From the NCBI GenBank assembly GCA_964247055.1, contig OZ176051.1, positions 9,982,001-10,046,000 of the forward strand: a DNA stretch of 64,000 bases, read 5' to 3'. The translations under genes were made by a program, and so were the position numbers. This DNA is from Paragordius varius (taxonomy: Eukaryota > Nematomorpha). Under the pieces are notes generated by a model. That model searched no databases. It was not told where the DNA came from and saw only the letters and a list, made by a program, of their open reading frames with translations. Positions 12,850 to 23,927 of the stretch are shown here, piece by piece. The first letter of the stretch is position 1; each line of letters opens with the position of its first letter.

Positions 12850-13200
12850 CTATTCAAATCGGGTCGGGGTATCTAAATACGCCAGACTATATATTTTTAA
12901 ACTAAAATTGTAATTTAAATTTATGCTTCTATCCTAATAAAAATTATACATGGAAAAAATTATCAAACTATTTGGACGCCATTTTTATCAAAAACTTTTG
13001 CAAAATATCGTGTTTATTTGATTCTAAGCAATGCAACTAAATTCTTATTAAAATTACATATAGCAATAATATAAACGGAGTGATACATTTTTAATTATTA
13101 TTTAGATGCGCACATGTTGGCTAAATATTTACCTTTGAGTTTTATCTTTGTAAAGTAATATCAAGTTTTTCGAGTGAATTTTATATAATTTCGGTTCAAA
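12850..13200. repeat. Dispersed repeat D, one arm
   Basis: Phrases such as AATTTAAATTTATGCTTCTA, GACGCCAT and ACCTTTGAG...AAGTAATATCAA recur in the same order in the left arm of the foldback at 62925-63836 and, reverse-complemented, at 46781-47286. Only one arm is visible here. Confidence 0.5.
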
Positions 13201-13542
13201 TATCTTATATAAGTGCAAACATTATTGTTTTATAATTTAAAATACTTAATTTTAATAAGCCTGAGGTTAAATACCCTAATTTAAAACAGAGAACCGAAAT
13301 GAATGTGTTGTATTCAAGTGTTAAATAAGACCTAATTTAATTATGGGTATAAACATATCCTAAGAAAAAAAATACAAAATATTTGGCGCCTTTAGTTTTG
13401 GCGTTTGTAAGTATATCAAAAATTTATTTTCACTTTTGTAAGAAGTAAAAACAGATCCCGTCAAAATTCAAAAGTGACGTATAAGCCCCTCAAATTGAAA
13501 ATTGCCATTTTTTTATTATTTATAAAAAGGCCGGGTGCTAAG

Positions 13543-14012
13543 CTATTTATAGCTACTCTGTCCAGCCCCTAAAATGATTAACCAAATATTGATTATAAAC
13601 CACCTTTCAAAAATCGTAGACTGCTCAGTTATGATAACTTTTTTAAATATTTTATAATGGTGTCTAAAGTGTCTAAGCCCTTTTTGGTCGCCTGAATTAC
13701 ACCGCACATAGAAGATGTTTTTTAAAAGTAATTGTCTTCCTTGACATCCCCATTCCAAAAAAAAGTCAGGCCTCAGCCAACTTATAATTAGTTTTTTGAT
13801 TGGAAAAGCCGAAAGTTATTAAACTAATTCCATTCAACCCTTTTCACAATATTGGAATCAAAGTAATTTGCCCGTAAACATGTATACAAATTTTTGAATT
13901 GGAGAATTTTTTTATATATATGCGCCGTGGGCAATAGAACCACATATTTCTTTCTGATCAACCCCATCCTTGTGAAATGTAATATTGACTTTAAAGCCTC
14001 GTGACAAAGCAT
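13543..14012 (-). pseudogene. Possible Merlin/ISXO2-like transposase fragment
   Basis: Two short minus-strand frames follow one another (13824-14012, then 13543-13758). The first has ALKSILHFTRMGLIRKKYV. The second has EWGCQG followed later by EQSTIFERWFIINIWLIILG. The order of a helical segment, a W-x-C position and a hydrophobic 'lxlyLW'-type segment recalls the N-terminal part of Merlin/IS1016-like transposases. The match is weak and from memory; no catalytic core was found. Confidence 0.25.
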
Positions 14013-14089
14013 ATCAGACCATATAATTTTATATTACTAATAAATGTAAGAAATATATCTGAGATTCATTCATAAATCAGTTGCTTTTT

Positions 14090-14489
14090 AAGAGCATCCC
14101 CTCTAAAATACGCCACTATACAAAATTTGCCTTACAGCCTTTTTTTAATACAGACTATGAAATTAATAAAGATTTATATAGAAAAATTTTCAAGCGCAAT
14201 TTCTATACTAGCTCATGGGTTAAGCTCCACCTATGTGTATTATATTATTATTTTTTCAGTATAACCGTATTAATGCTCATGTTTCTTCGGTGATTTGGTT
14301 CGTATAGTTGTAACTTCCTCAACTACCTTATTAAATTTGAAAAAAACGCCAAAAACGGTTAAATGTTTGAGTTTTTCAAATAAAAAATCAAAGAGTAAAA
14401 ATGAACCATTTCAATTAAAATGGGTTATTTCAACAATCGATGAAGACATCCCAAGTATGCTTTTTTATTTAAACTTCAGAAATAAATGA
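14090..14489 (+). other. Possible exons of an unidentified gene
   Basis: Two consecutive plus-strand frames read KIRHYTKFALQPFFNTDYE then INKDLYRKIFKRNFYTSSW, and later SFSNKKSKSKNEPFQLKWV. A GTTAAG donor after the first frame and a TTTTTTCAG acceptor at about 14260 could join them. The INKDLYRKIFKR segment weakly recalls C-terminal helices of SCAF11/PHRF1-type proteins. I cannot complete a gene model. Confidence 0.2.
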
Positions 14490-15430
14490 CTCCACTGGTG
14501 TATCTAAGATGCTCATTATCCCATTGGAGTTTAATAGTAATTAATAAAAGGCTTTTAAAGTTGAGTTTCTCGAAAACTTCAGTGTAGGAGATTAATTAAT
14601 TTAATTTAATTAAGAAATATTAAACACATAATCATTAAGCAGTTTAACTGCATAAAATGATTTATTTTATTTAAGTTTCTTGTATTTAAAACTAATATCA
14701 TTTATTAACCGATTAAGACTTTATTGATTATTAATTTTCGCATATTTGACATTTTGTAATAGTTTTCTACCTCAGAGCTTAGGGTAGTAAACAAGCTACT
14801 GTTAAAAGTATCATCGGGTAATTAATTATTATCCAACCCTTTCCTTATTAGATAAAATAAATAGTTAATTTTTATATTTTTTTCTAGAGGTCCGAATTCA
14901 GGTGGCTGAAAACATATTGAAACTAGCAGCTAATATTAAAATGTTTTAATATCCTTATTTGCTAAATAATTAAAATCAAATGCTTTCGAAGTTAATTTAT
15001 ATTATCTGTAATATACATTAGTTTATCTGTGTATACACGATTTAAAAATGAAGAACAATGACCATGAAGAGTTGATTTTTTACAAATAAATGTATCATGC
15101 GCCTAAAAGGCTAAAACCATATTTTTTTGCCCAACGTAAATATAATATTTATATCATATTTGGTCCTGGGTGAAACTAATTCAAAAGATCAGGAAGTGTG
15201 AACAAACCTTCTCTAATAATAACTTTTATTTCGACCAAACTCAACATTTTTTCTGTTGGCATTATTTAAAAAAATGTTGTGTTGGGTTGAAAATATGTTC
15301 AGCTTGAAACGTTTGCTTGGAAAAAATGTTGCTTTTGACTAAAAAATGGTAAATATAATTATTATATGTAAAATAAATTGTAATTATAAAAAAATAATAA
15401 AAAAGTTTAAAAGGTTCCAAATTATTCATA

Positions 15431-15953
15431 CCATTTGTACTTCAAGAGTGTCCTCAGTTAGTCTTTGAACATTCAATTACTCCTTAAATACTAAGTTGGT
15501 CTTTAAAATTAAATTTGGATTAGAATTTTATATTTTATTGTTTTTAACTTAATATTTATTATATATCTATTTATTAAATAATTTTTTTATTAAATCATTT
15601 TTTTGCTTCAAACTATTTTTTCCACTTTACAAAATTATTATCTTATAAATGATTTTATCAATATAATTAATAACCGAGAAAACTTATATATTTTTAATTG
15701 TTTATTAATATAAAAACATTTTTTGAAAAGTAATAAAGATATACGATAATGATTAAAACTTGATATTGATTGCGTTTATGTTAAATAAAGAAAATAGGTT
15801 AATAATGAGAAAATAAATGATTGATACGCTATTTGATTCTTAAAACAACAAGAACTAATTTTAAATGTTTAAGGACCAACTTGTGTTCAAATACCAACTG
15901 AAGTGTTCAAGGACCGACTTGGAATGTTCGAAAACACCTTGAAGTGCAAATGG
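15431..15953. mobile_element. MITE family A
   Basis: A 523-bp element starts CCATTTGTACTTCAAGAGTG and ends CTTGAAGTGCAAATGG, bordered by TA. Inside each end are degenerate repeats of AAGTTGGTCCTTGAACACTTC. There is no coding capacity. Copies occur at 26463-27028, and a longer related element with transposase remains is at about 52950-54623. Confidence 0.8.
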
Positions 15954-17149
15954 TATTAAAGGGTATTAATTTATTTTTTGTAGATTAGAATCGTGAAAAT
16001 CCTATGTTTTATCAGGTAGGTACGTATACGTTTTAGATCTCAATAGTGTTATATATCATATGTTGAATTTAGTTATTGATAAAACAAAAATAATGGTTAA
16101 ATTTTTTAAATTTCCTATTAGTATTTCACTAAAGTAAATACGAACTTTGCAAACATTGTTTAATCAAGTGGTTCTTTTAGCAAAGTAAATATTAATCCCT
16201 ATACGCCCAACTAGTTAACCGTTAAGGTCAAAGGCCAAATCTATCACAAAGCTGACTCTCATATTTTAGTTTGAGTCATCAAACTTTGCAAATATATTTT
16301 ATTTATGAAGATAACTTATAGTAGTTGCAAACCTATTTTCATCAACAAAATAACTTAGTAGATTCAATTAAAACCGATTCTGTATGCCATCTGATACGAA
16401 CGAAATTGATATTCTCGACAAAATGCCTTTTAAAGAGCAGTAGCCAAGATTAATTCTAATAAATTTTTGATTAGGGTGGAAATCACATATTATGATCCAA
16501 CTATAATGGTCGTATTTTTGCAGAACGCTAAACATTATAGGAATCGGTTTGTATACGTGTAAAAACTGGGGCCGGCAAACCTAGGCAGGCGGAAACGTTA
16601 CCGAGGCCCACATTAACAAAGTTACATTTGAGCTGTTATTGATTGGTAATGCTGATAGATATAATTTATGCATTTATAACATTTTAAGATATGACTCATT
16701 TTTTTATATTAAGAATTGTAAAAAAAATTTAGTAATATAATATAATAACATTTACATAAATGCATTATTTTAATTGCATTAAAATACATTCAGCTTGGCA
16801 GAGCCACTTTTTATTAGTCTGCCATTAATGCAAAATCCCGTTTTTGCAACCTAAAAATTCTCAACAATTTTTCTGTATTATCTAAGCATTTAAATTGAAT
16901 ATCAATCTTATTATTAGAATAAAAACTAGCACTGAGCGCTTTAGATCTGTAAAATACGCCACCAAAGATATAGTGTAAACATTTCTGGCTGTAAAGATCA
17001 GTTAAAAACAGTCTTACGAATTGGTTTGATTAATTTTTCATTTTCATTTCCATCTCCTATATATTGCAAAAAAAATAAGGATAATTATCTCTGAGACTAC
17101 CTCACAGCAAAGGGTGGCAGAGCCACCTAGTGTTTAATAAATTATTTTG

Positions 17150-17470
17150 GTAAGAGCTAAATACACAATATAAAAATATCACTTAAATATAAAACATTAT
17201 TTATAAAGATAAACAATATTTATATAAAACTTGTATTTTTAGATATGTGCACAAAAAGTCCAAAATTTGAGCATGTTAAATGATCTAGTTATCTTAATAT
17301 AAACGCAAAAATGCTGAGATTTTGCAATAAAAAATTAATATATACTAGAATATGGCTCAAAATATTATATTTTATTAATTCGTAAATTTAATTTTAGCAT
17401 TATAGAAGCGTACCCATGCTATTTCGAGAATAGATGGAAACGGTATAAAAAACTTTAAAATATTAAACCA
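17150..17470. repeat. Dispersed repeat E
   Basis: The segment shares ordered blocks with 28730-29030: AAAATATCACT..AAATATA, GAAAGTCC/AAAAGTCC, GAAGC(G/A)TAC(C/T)CATG/CATA and GATGGAAACG(G/A)TATAAA. No coding capacity is visible and its ends are not defined. Confidence 0.5.
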
Positions 17471-17754
17471 ATTGTATAATTCGTTGATGCTGAACATTAT
17501 ATACCTTAGAATTATTATTAACATTTAATTATCTTTTCACATTAGTGTAAGCTATGACATATTGGGTTAGTTTTACCCAGAGCTCAATCTAGTAAAAGTT
17601 TTAGTTAAAATTGATCATCCAACACTGCTCTTCTGTATTGATAAAAGCTTAATTTTGTGACTCTAGAGCCTATGATATTAATAACAGCATATATATCATT
17701 TATCTTGTTAATGTAGCCTGAAATTATTCATTTTTAACCATAAATATTAATTTA

Positions 17755-18151
17755 CCTGTTGCATTAGTGATTTAAAAAAATAAGAAAAAAACAGCGATGA
17801 AAAATTTTGAGATAAAAATTTTATTACAATTTATTAAAAAAAATATTGTTAGATACGCCCGCTAAAAAAACATTTTTTACTTAATAACAATACTATTTTA
17901 CATATTCGAATTCCCATTTATAAACTATAAAAGTCATGGAGTGTAAACACTTCATGACCTTTGAAGTTTTTATACCAAGATTTAAGAATATTGTATAAAT
18001 AATATTTTTACTATTGAGAAATATAGAAATATGTTTTTTAGCCTTTTAAGCGCATAATAGAATTTTTTTTATATTTATATATTAATATCCCGATCTCAAA
18101 TTTTTTGCACCCGTTTTTTTCTTTATTTTTTTAATTGCTAATACAACAGCC
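17755..18151. mobile_element. MITE family C
   Basis: A 397-bp element has inverted ends of about 38 bp: left CCTGTTGCATTAGTGATTTA, right the complement of GGCTGTTGTATTAGCAATTA, followed on both sides by A-rich AAAAAAATAA(A)GAAAAAAA. TA flanks both ends. A second, shorter copy is at 47451-47621. Confidence 0.75.
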
Positions 18152-18861
18152 TAATAAATATATTAAAAAAATTATCTTAAGAAAGTTATAAATTATAATA
18201 TGCCAGGAAATTTTTCATGCCTAAAGATTATAATATGTGCTGTTTGCAATTATGTGTCGTAAGGTTCCAAATTTGAGCCTATGGAAGAAAACTGTAAAAT
18301 TATGTACTTCGTCTTTATACAGAAGCAGAGGTAATAATTTTTTTCACCTTAATTAATTACTAATTTAAGGTTCGAAGTAGAAAACTACCCCAATTAAAAC
18401 GAGAAGTTTTAAAAGAGTATATCTTTAAATTTAAGTAGCTATATATTTAAATAAATTTATAAAATTTTAAAAAAACTAACTACACAAGGCACTGGACTGC
18501 AAAGGGTACATATTAATATTGCACAACCTCCGATTTGCGTATATTTCAAAAATGCCATTGAAACTTTAATTATATAAGAATCATGATACATTTTTAACAT
18601 ATTATCTAAATTGTATGAATCAATTGTTTTGGTAACCTTATAATTAAACGAAAATTTAACATTACATTTATAATTTACTAGTCTCGTCCTGCTAGGCAGC
18701 CCGAGGAAGTCTTTCGGACTTCTGGGGGGAGGGGTGGGACAATAAGATTTACATACGTTATTTCGAAACATTATTTAATAGTTATCATAGGAATTTTAAA
18801 ACGGTGCATTCATACTAATATATTGTTTACTTGTGGGAAAAATAGATTTAAAAATTATTTT

Positions 18862-19246
18862 TATGCATTTTGTCTTTTTGAAAAAAATGGCATATTACGG
18901 TGGGAGCAGGTAAAAATAGGGCCTAAATTAAAAAAGTCAGACCACTATGTTCGGCGCAATCGAAAATAAATAAATAAAAATTATATTTGAAATTGAATGG
19001 TCCAACACGTTCTCCGGAAAATTGCCTCAAAGACACGATTTTTGTGGACTTCTATTTTCAAAAAACCCGTTTTTTACACGGGGTGGGCCCGAACTGGGCG
19101 CCTATTTCAAAAAAAGGGACCGGCTATTGTCGGGGCATTCATTAATGATTATATTTTTTCGATCTTTGGATTTGAATGAGTCTACCGGTTTTCCGGAAAC
19201 AGATCACAAAGCCACCACTTTCCATTTTTATAAATATATAGATTAG
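18862..19246. repeat. Right end of the ACTAGCTGACCC element (solo fragment)
   Basis: This 385-bp segment matches the last 380 bp of the element at 23928-26061 (GAAAAAAATGGCAT, ATTGAATGGTCCAACACG, CACGATTTTTGTGGACTT, GTTTTTTACACGG) and ends in the same ATAAATA(T/G)ATAGATTA terminus. The tandem array and left end are absent. Confidence 0.7.
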
Positions 19247-20995
19247 GTTGTTTTTTATGTTGCATAATATGGTTTGTCAAAAGAGGGGTTTCCTGCATTT
19301 ATGCACAAAATAACAGTAGCGTGTGGTATAACAAGAAATGGTTGCAATCATAAAATATAATTTTTTAAATTTTGTTTTATTAATTAAGAACTAACTTATT
19401 TTAATAACAATATCTTAACCAATTAAAGAGCAGATTAATAATATGTACATGTGAAAAATCTAAATACTAAAGTACAAAATAGGGTTCGTAAAGACTTTTA
19501 ACATTTTTGATAAAGAGATGTAATACGTTTGTGGTACTACGTACTTTGATGTATTAGTGTGTAATATTACAATATTAATTAATTTTATTCAAAACTTTAG
19601 TCTTGTCATTCTCATGAAATATTTTACAATCTTATTGATATAAGTTCAAGCAAAGTTTCCACATTTTTATCTAAATCAGTAAATTATGATGATTGCTTAC
19701 GATACCTAAGATTACCTTTAGTGGTAACAATAGATAGAGGCTCCATCAACTTGTTTTTTATAATGCGAATAAAAGTACAAGTTTTTAATTAATTTAAAGA
19801 GGTATTTTTTCCTTTGTTTAAACTAAAAAAATGAAATTTAATCAGCAGAAAATACTCTGGTCATTTTATGTCACGTTAGACAATACACATAAAAGAAAGT
19901 TCATCATGATTAAGTATTTTTTTCTCTGAAAAAAAAAGAGTTTCTATATTTTAATTTTATAAATATTTCTGAAGACGTTACCAATTTTTTGCGTGTTAAT
20001 ATTAATATTATATATTAATTACAATCAATATTAAGTGGTCTGGGCATTTTTGTTGCATGACCTGTGTGTATAAAATATTATATATATATATATAATATTT
20101 TTTATATTAAATCTTGAATACATAATAGTTATAGGAATTCGTTAAGTGGTATCGACATTTGAAAACTTGAACTTTAAAAATCGAAAGCTGTGAAATTATA
20201 ATTGTTAACAAAGAAAGGGTATTTAAAATTTTCTGATAGTGTTTCCCACGATACCCCTTTACATAACATTTTATATAATATATGAATTTCAAAATTAATT
20301 ACGTATATATAAAATTAAAACACACACATTTAAAATATTTATATAACGTTAAAATCAAATCCTCTTATACTGTCTGATAACTTTGAGACACCATTTAAAA
20401 CTTTTACACAAATGCACATATAAGAAAAATAATTTTATTTCTATCTGTCACGCAATACTTAACGAATAATCATGATATAAAAACCTCAAATGGTTCTTAT
20501 TTAGCATATGGTTATAATCAAGTCTTGACAGAATTATACATATTATGCATATAAATTCATGGTCAATATGTAAACAATTAGTAAAATTATGCAAAGTTGT
20601 TCCATGTTTTACTATTTATATAATTGTGATGCAGGAGAATCAAAATAGGGGTATTTTCTTGATGCTTGGATTTATATGATAAAACTATCTCACTAATTTT
20701 TTGATTATTTATGATAAGCAAGGGTTATAAAAATTGTGGTAAAAAGATTCAATTTGATTGGTATTAAACTAATTGAAATGTAAAGGGAAAAAATTTTCCC
20801 TATCAATATATGTATTATAATGAAAACAAAGGGGACAACATAGACACGGATAATTAATTAAGATAATGTGTGTGTTACGGTCATAATACTTATTGATGTG
20901 GGATTATTAAATTATTTATTGCGTGTATAAAAATTTAAATAATATTATCTGTATAATTATACAACTTTTACATATCAAAAAATTTTCATAAAAAT

Positions 20996-22297
20996 ATGGA
21001 GATCATTTACAAATCAACTGAAAACTGCCATAACACTGTAAATTTTGGGAATTTATCATTGGAATCAGCTATCCCAGATATTGCAAAACACTATCTCGAA
21101 TTTTTAAAGAATAGCAACGGTATTCACACAAATGATGGGATCATTGGATTAAATGCGCCTTCAAACACCTCTTCATCATCGCCATCGTCTAATAATAACA
21201 TTAATAATATTACAACCAATAATTCAAGCCCTCAAACCTCAGATGAGACAACCAATGATTTTGAAAAAGTTTTGTCCGTTAAAAAGCCGGAATACGAAAA
21301 ATACGTGAAGAAAAACCGATTATTGAAAAGTCATAAATACCCATGCAACGAATACGACTTCAAACCGCCCAAAGGAGACGCATATGAAACGGAGAGTCAA
21401 GGATCAAATATTTCTAGCGAATGCTCCGGATCTCAACATATTAAGAATAAAGAATTATCTGCCCATATTAATAAAACGATTATTAAACTGTTGGAAAATG
21501 ATGGAAAGCATGAAACTTTGAATGTAACACCGACCAAACCTCCCAAAAAAACCATAAATGCAGTTTTGGAATTAAATCCGACAGAAAATTTGCAAACATC
21601 ACTCGAGACTCAAAAAGATGTTCAACGGAACAATTTATTGGAGCAGTATCAAATTTTTTATAAAACAATTATGAAGTCCATGAAAAATAATAATAATCCA
21701 CCCAATTTTAATAATGTTTTGCCTACTCCTGACTTAAGCGTACCTCACACATCTTGGACACAAAAAAATAAAATTGATTCTAATGATACAGATTCTTCCG
21801 GATCACCGAGAAAAATTGTCAAAGCACAACAAAATGAATGTGAATTGGATAATAAAAGAAGTGATCAAACACAAGCGAACGGTTTTAATGAAAATTTAGG
21901 CGTAAAACATGAACACAGCGATATCAGTGATAAGTCATCGGCCATAAAAAATAATTCTGGTAAACCAAGGAAAAAACATGCCACAAAATTATTGTCTAAA
22001 ATCTCTAATAATAACACTGAGGCCGAAAATGATTTAAATATTTGTTGTAACAATAGTAGTAATAATAATATCTCAACATCCTCCACAAGAGATGAATTAT
22101 ATTGGGAACGTCGTAGGAAAAATAATGAATCAGCCAAAAGATCTCGCGATGCTCGGCGCACAAAAGAAGAGGAGGTGGCACTTAAAGCTTCACTTCTGGA
22201 ACAAGAAAATACTATGTTGAAGGCGCAATTGGCTGTCCTTAAAAATGAAACAGCTAAACTACATTACTTACTGTTCCGTCAATATAACATTGTATAG
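20996..22297 (+). CDS. bZIP transcription factor of the PAR/E4BP4/CES-2 (HLF-NFIL3-Giant) group
   Basis: This single-exon gene encodes 433 residues. The C-terminal bZIP begins near residue 364. The basic region reads YWERRRKNNESAKRSRDARR, the signature of PAR, NFIL3, Giant and CES-2 proteins (N and R residues that contact DNA, with the Ala-Lys-Arg-Ser core). A leucine zipper follows (LEQENTMLKAQLAVLKNE). The protein ends a few residues after the zipper. A basic segment near residue 100 (KYVKKNRLLKSHKYPCNEYD) could be the PAR-like or extended N-terminal domain. The rest is Asn/Ser-rich and probably disordered. It should bind TTACGTAA-like sites as a dimer. No intron is present and the flanks are gene-free for about 8 kb on each side. 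Confidence 0.92.
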   Translation: MEIIYKSTENCHNTVNFGNLSLESAIPDIAKHYLEFLKNSNGIHTNDGIIGLNAPSNTSSSSPSSNNNINNITTNNSSPQTSDETTNDFEKVLSVKKPEYEKYVKKNRLLKSHKYPCNEYDFKPPKGDAYETESQGSNISSECSGSQHIKNKELSAHINKTIIKLLENDGKHETLNVTPTKPPKKTINAVLELNPTENLQTSLETQKDVQRNNLLEQYQIFYKTIMKSMKNNNNPPNFNNVLPTPDLSVPHTSWTQKNKIDSNDTDSSGSPRKIVKAQQNECELDNKRSDQTQANGFNENLGVKHEHSDISDKSSAIKNNSGKPRKKHATKLLSKISNNNTEAENDLNICCNNSSNNNISTSSTRDELYWERRRKNNESAKRSRDARRTKEEEVALKASLLEQENTMLKAQLAVLKNETAKLHYLLFRQYNIV

Positions 22298-23927
22298 AGA
22301 TAATCACTTTTTTATACCTACATTTGCTCAAAATAATCTAACCTATTCAAACTTTGTTTATTACTTTTTGTGATCAACAAAACAGCTCAAATGACAATCA
22401 ACTCCTGCGCAGGAACAATATTTGCTCACCTTTGCATTTATTTATATTATATCAGAAAATTATTTCATATTTTTTATTTTTACCATAGTTACTGACCACA
22501 AATGCAATATTAGATCATTATTTTTAAACATTGTAGAATATTATAACTAATAACATAGTATAGACACAGATGAATAAATAAATACTTATAGTGAACTACT
22601 ATTATTATCAAACAATATTTATTGCATGTTATAGCCAGACATTAAATAATCTTGAGTCATTAATTATCCGACGATTGTGTAAACAATGTCTGTACTTTTA
22701 ACGAATTATTTGAAAAAAGTTCTTGTTTAATTCTTAATTAAATTTTATCATATACCTAGAGCTATTATTGGCCACAACGGTATTTTAAATGGGTAAAAGG
22801 GATACTAATTTACATGTCAATTGGTATGGATTAAACCACAGGGCTGTATACCTATAGCTTTTCGACTCATTTTCAGCATAAAAAAAGGCGAGCGTCACTG
22901 AAAAAATAAAACAAATGGACAACAAAAAATCATCGACTGAAAATTTAACCACGGTTCTCCCAATTATTCTTATTTTTGTATATTCCGTAAATTTTGATAA
23001 GATATAATTATATTTGCCTACATTTTTAAAAGTTTAAACTACGTTTTTCAATAAAAAAATTATATATAATCTATATGGTTTTCGTTTATGTTTTGAAAAG
23101 ATATTTTTTTCTTTAGAAGCTTATAGTTTACCAATTCAAAGGTAATATGGATTAAATATACATTTAAACGGCATAATGACCCTTTATCGAAAATTTATTG
23201 ATATATATACATATATATATATTTAAAACCTTATTCAAGCCGCTTAAAGCTTTTCAGATTTCAAAAAAATGAAACTTTTAACTAATTTTTCTTTATAAGA
23301 AAATACATATGGCAAATATGATGTCAAAGGACCAAACCACCAATAGATACCTACCCTACCTGTAAATAAACATCTAATAATTAATTGTATATGGCCTATA
23401 CCAAGCAAAATGTGGCTTGATTTAATATTATACGCATACAATAATAAAATAGTTACTTTTTTAATTTGCTATTCCAGTAAATATTTTATTATTTTGATCT
23501 CTATAGCAAACAAAAATTATTTTATGTATACGTATAAAGTTAAATCTTTTCACTGTTAATTTAGCATTTTTATATAACAAAATGTAGGCGATAAGCAAGA
23601 TGAATAAAAAATTGGCTTAAACAGTAAATTTATTAAAATCCGACAACGTATTTTTATTTCCAATTGATATGGATTGCTTTAAATTCTATTAAATCATAAT
23701 TAGAATATCCAATAACTCTCATCATACCGTTACATCCATGTATTATAATTTTATTAGCAAATATTTTACGCTTTAGCACCACAATACTACCGTTTGACAC
23801 CATAAAAAGCTAATATAGGTAGTAAATTAGTTGAAAATTGGATCTTAAATATACGTATATACTATATTGCTTATTTAGCTTAAAAGAATAAATATCCATG
23901 GACCTTAATTGATTAATTTATAATTAA
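22298..23927. other. Intergenic, no gene supported
   Basis: AT-rich sequence follows the bZIP stop codon. A minus-strand frame at 23244-23441 contains a hydrophobic stretch (GIYWWFGPLTSYLPYVF) after a possible acceptor, but I could not connect it to other exons. Otherwise nothing is recognised. Confidence 0.4.

Larger units (their letters stand above)
12592..20995. other. Gene-poor, repeat-rich region
   Basis: About 8.4 kb separate EIF1AD from the bZIP gene. The region holds dispersed repeats listed separately (12850-13200, 15431-15953, 17150-17470, 17755-18151, 18862-19246), a possible transposase remnant (13543-14012) and one possible exon set near 14090. The last 1.7 kb before 20996 shows no repeat I can recognise and would contain the bZIP promoter. 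No other gene could be supported. Confidence 0.5.

Noticed and set aside
18457-18771. Minus-strand frame with a Pro-rich start
   Set aside because: No start context, splice sites or family resemblance; it lies just outside a repeat in AT-rich DNA.
19022-19246. Short overlapping plus-strand frames with a VQHVLRKIASKTRFLW-like sequence
   Set aside because: The same frames appear at 25774-26054 because both are copies of the same element's right end; no family resemblance and no splice support.
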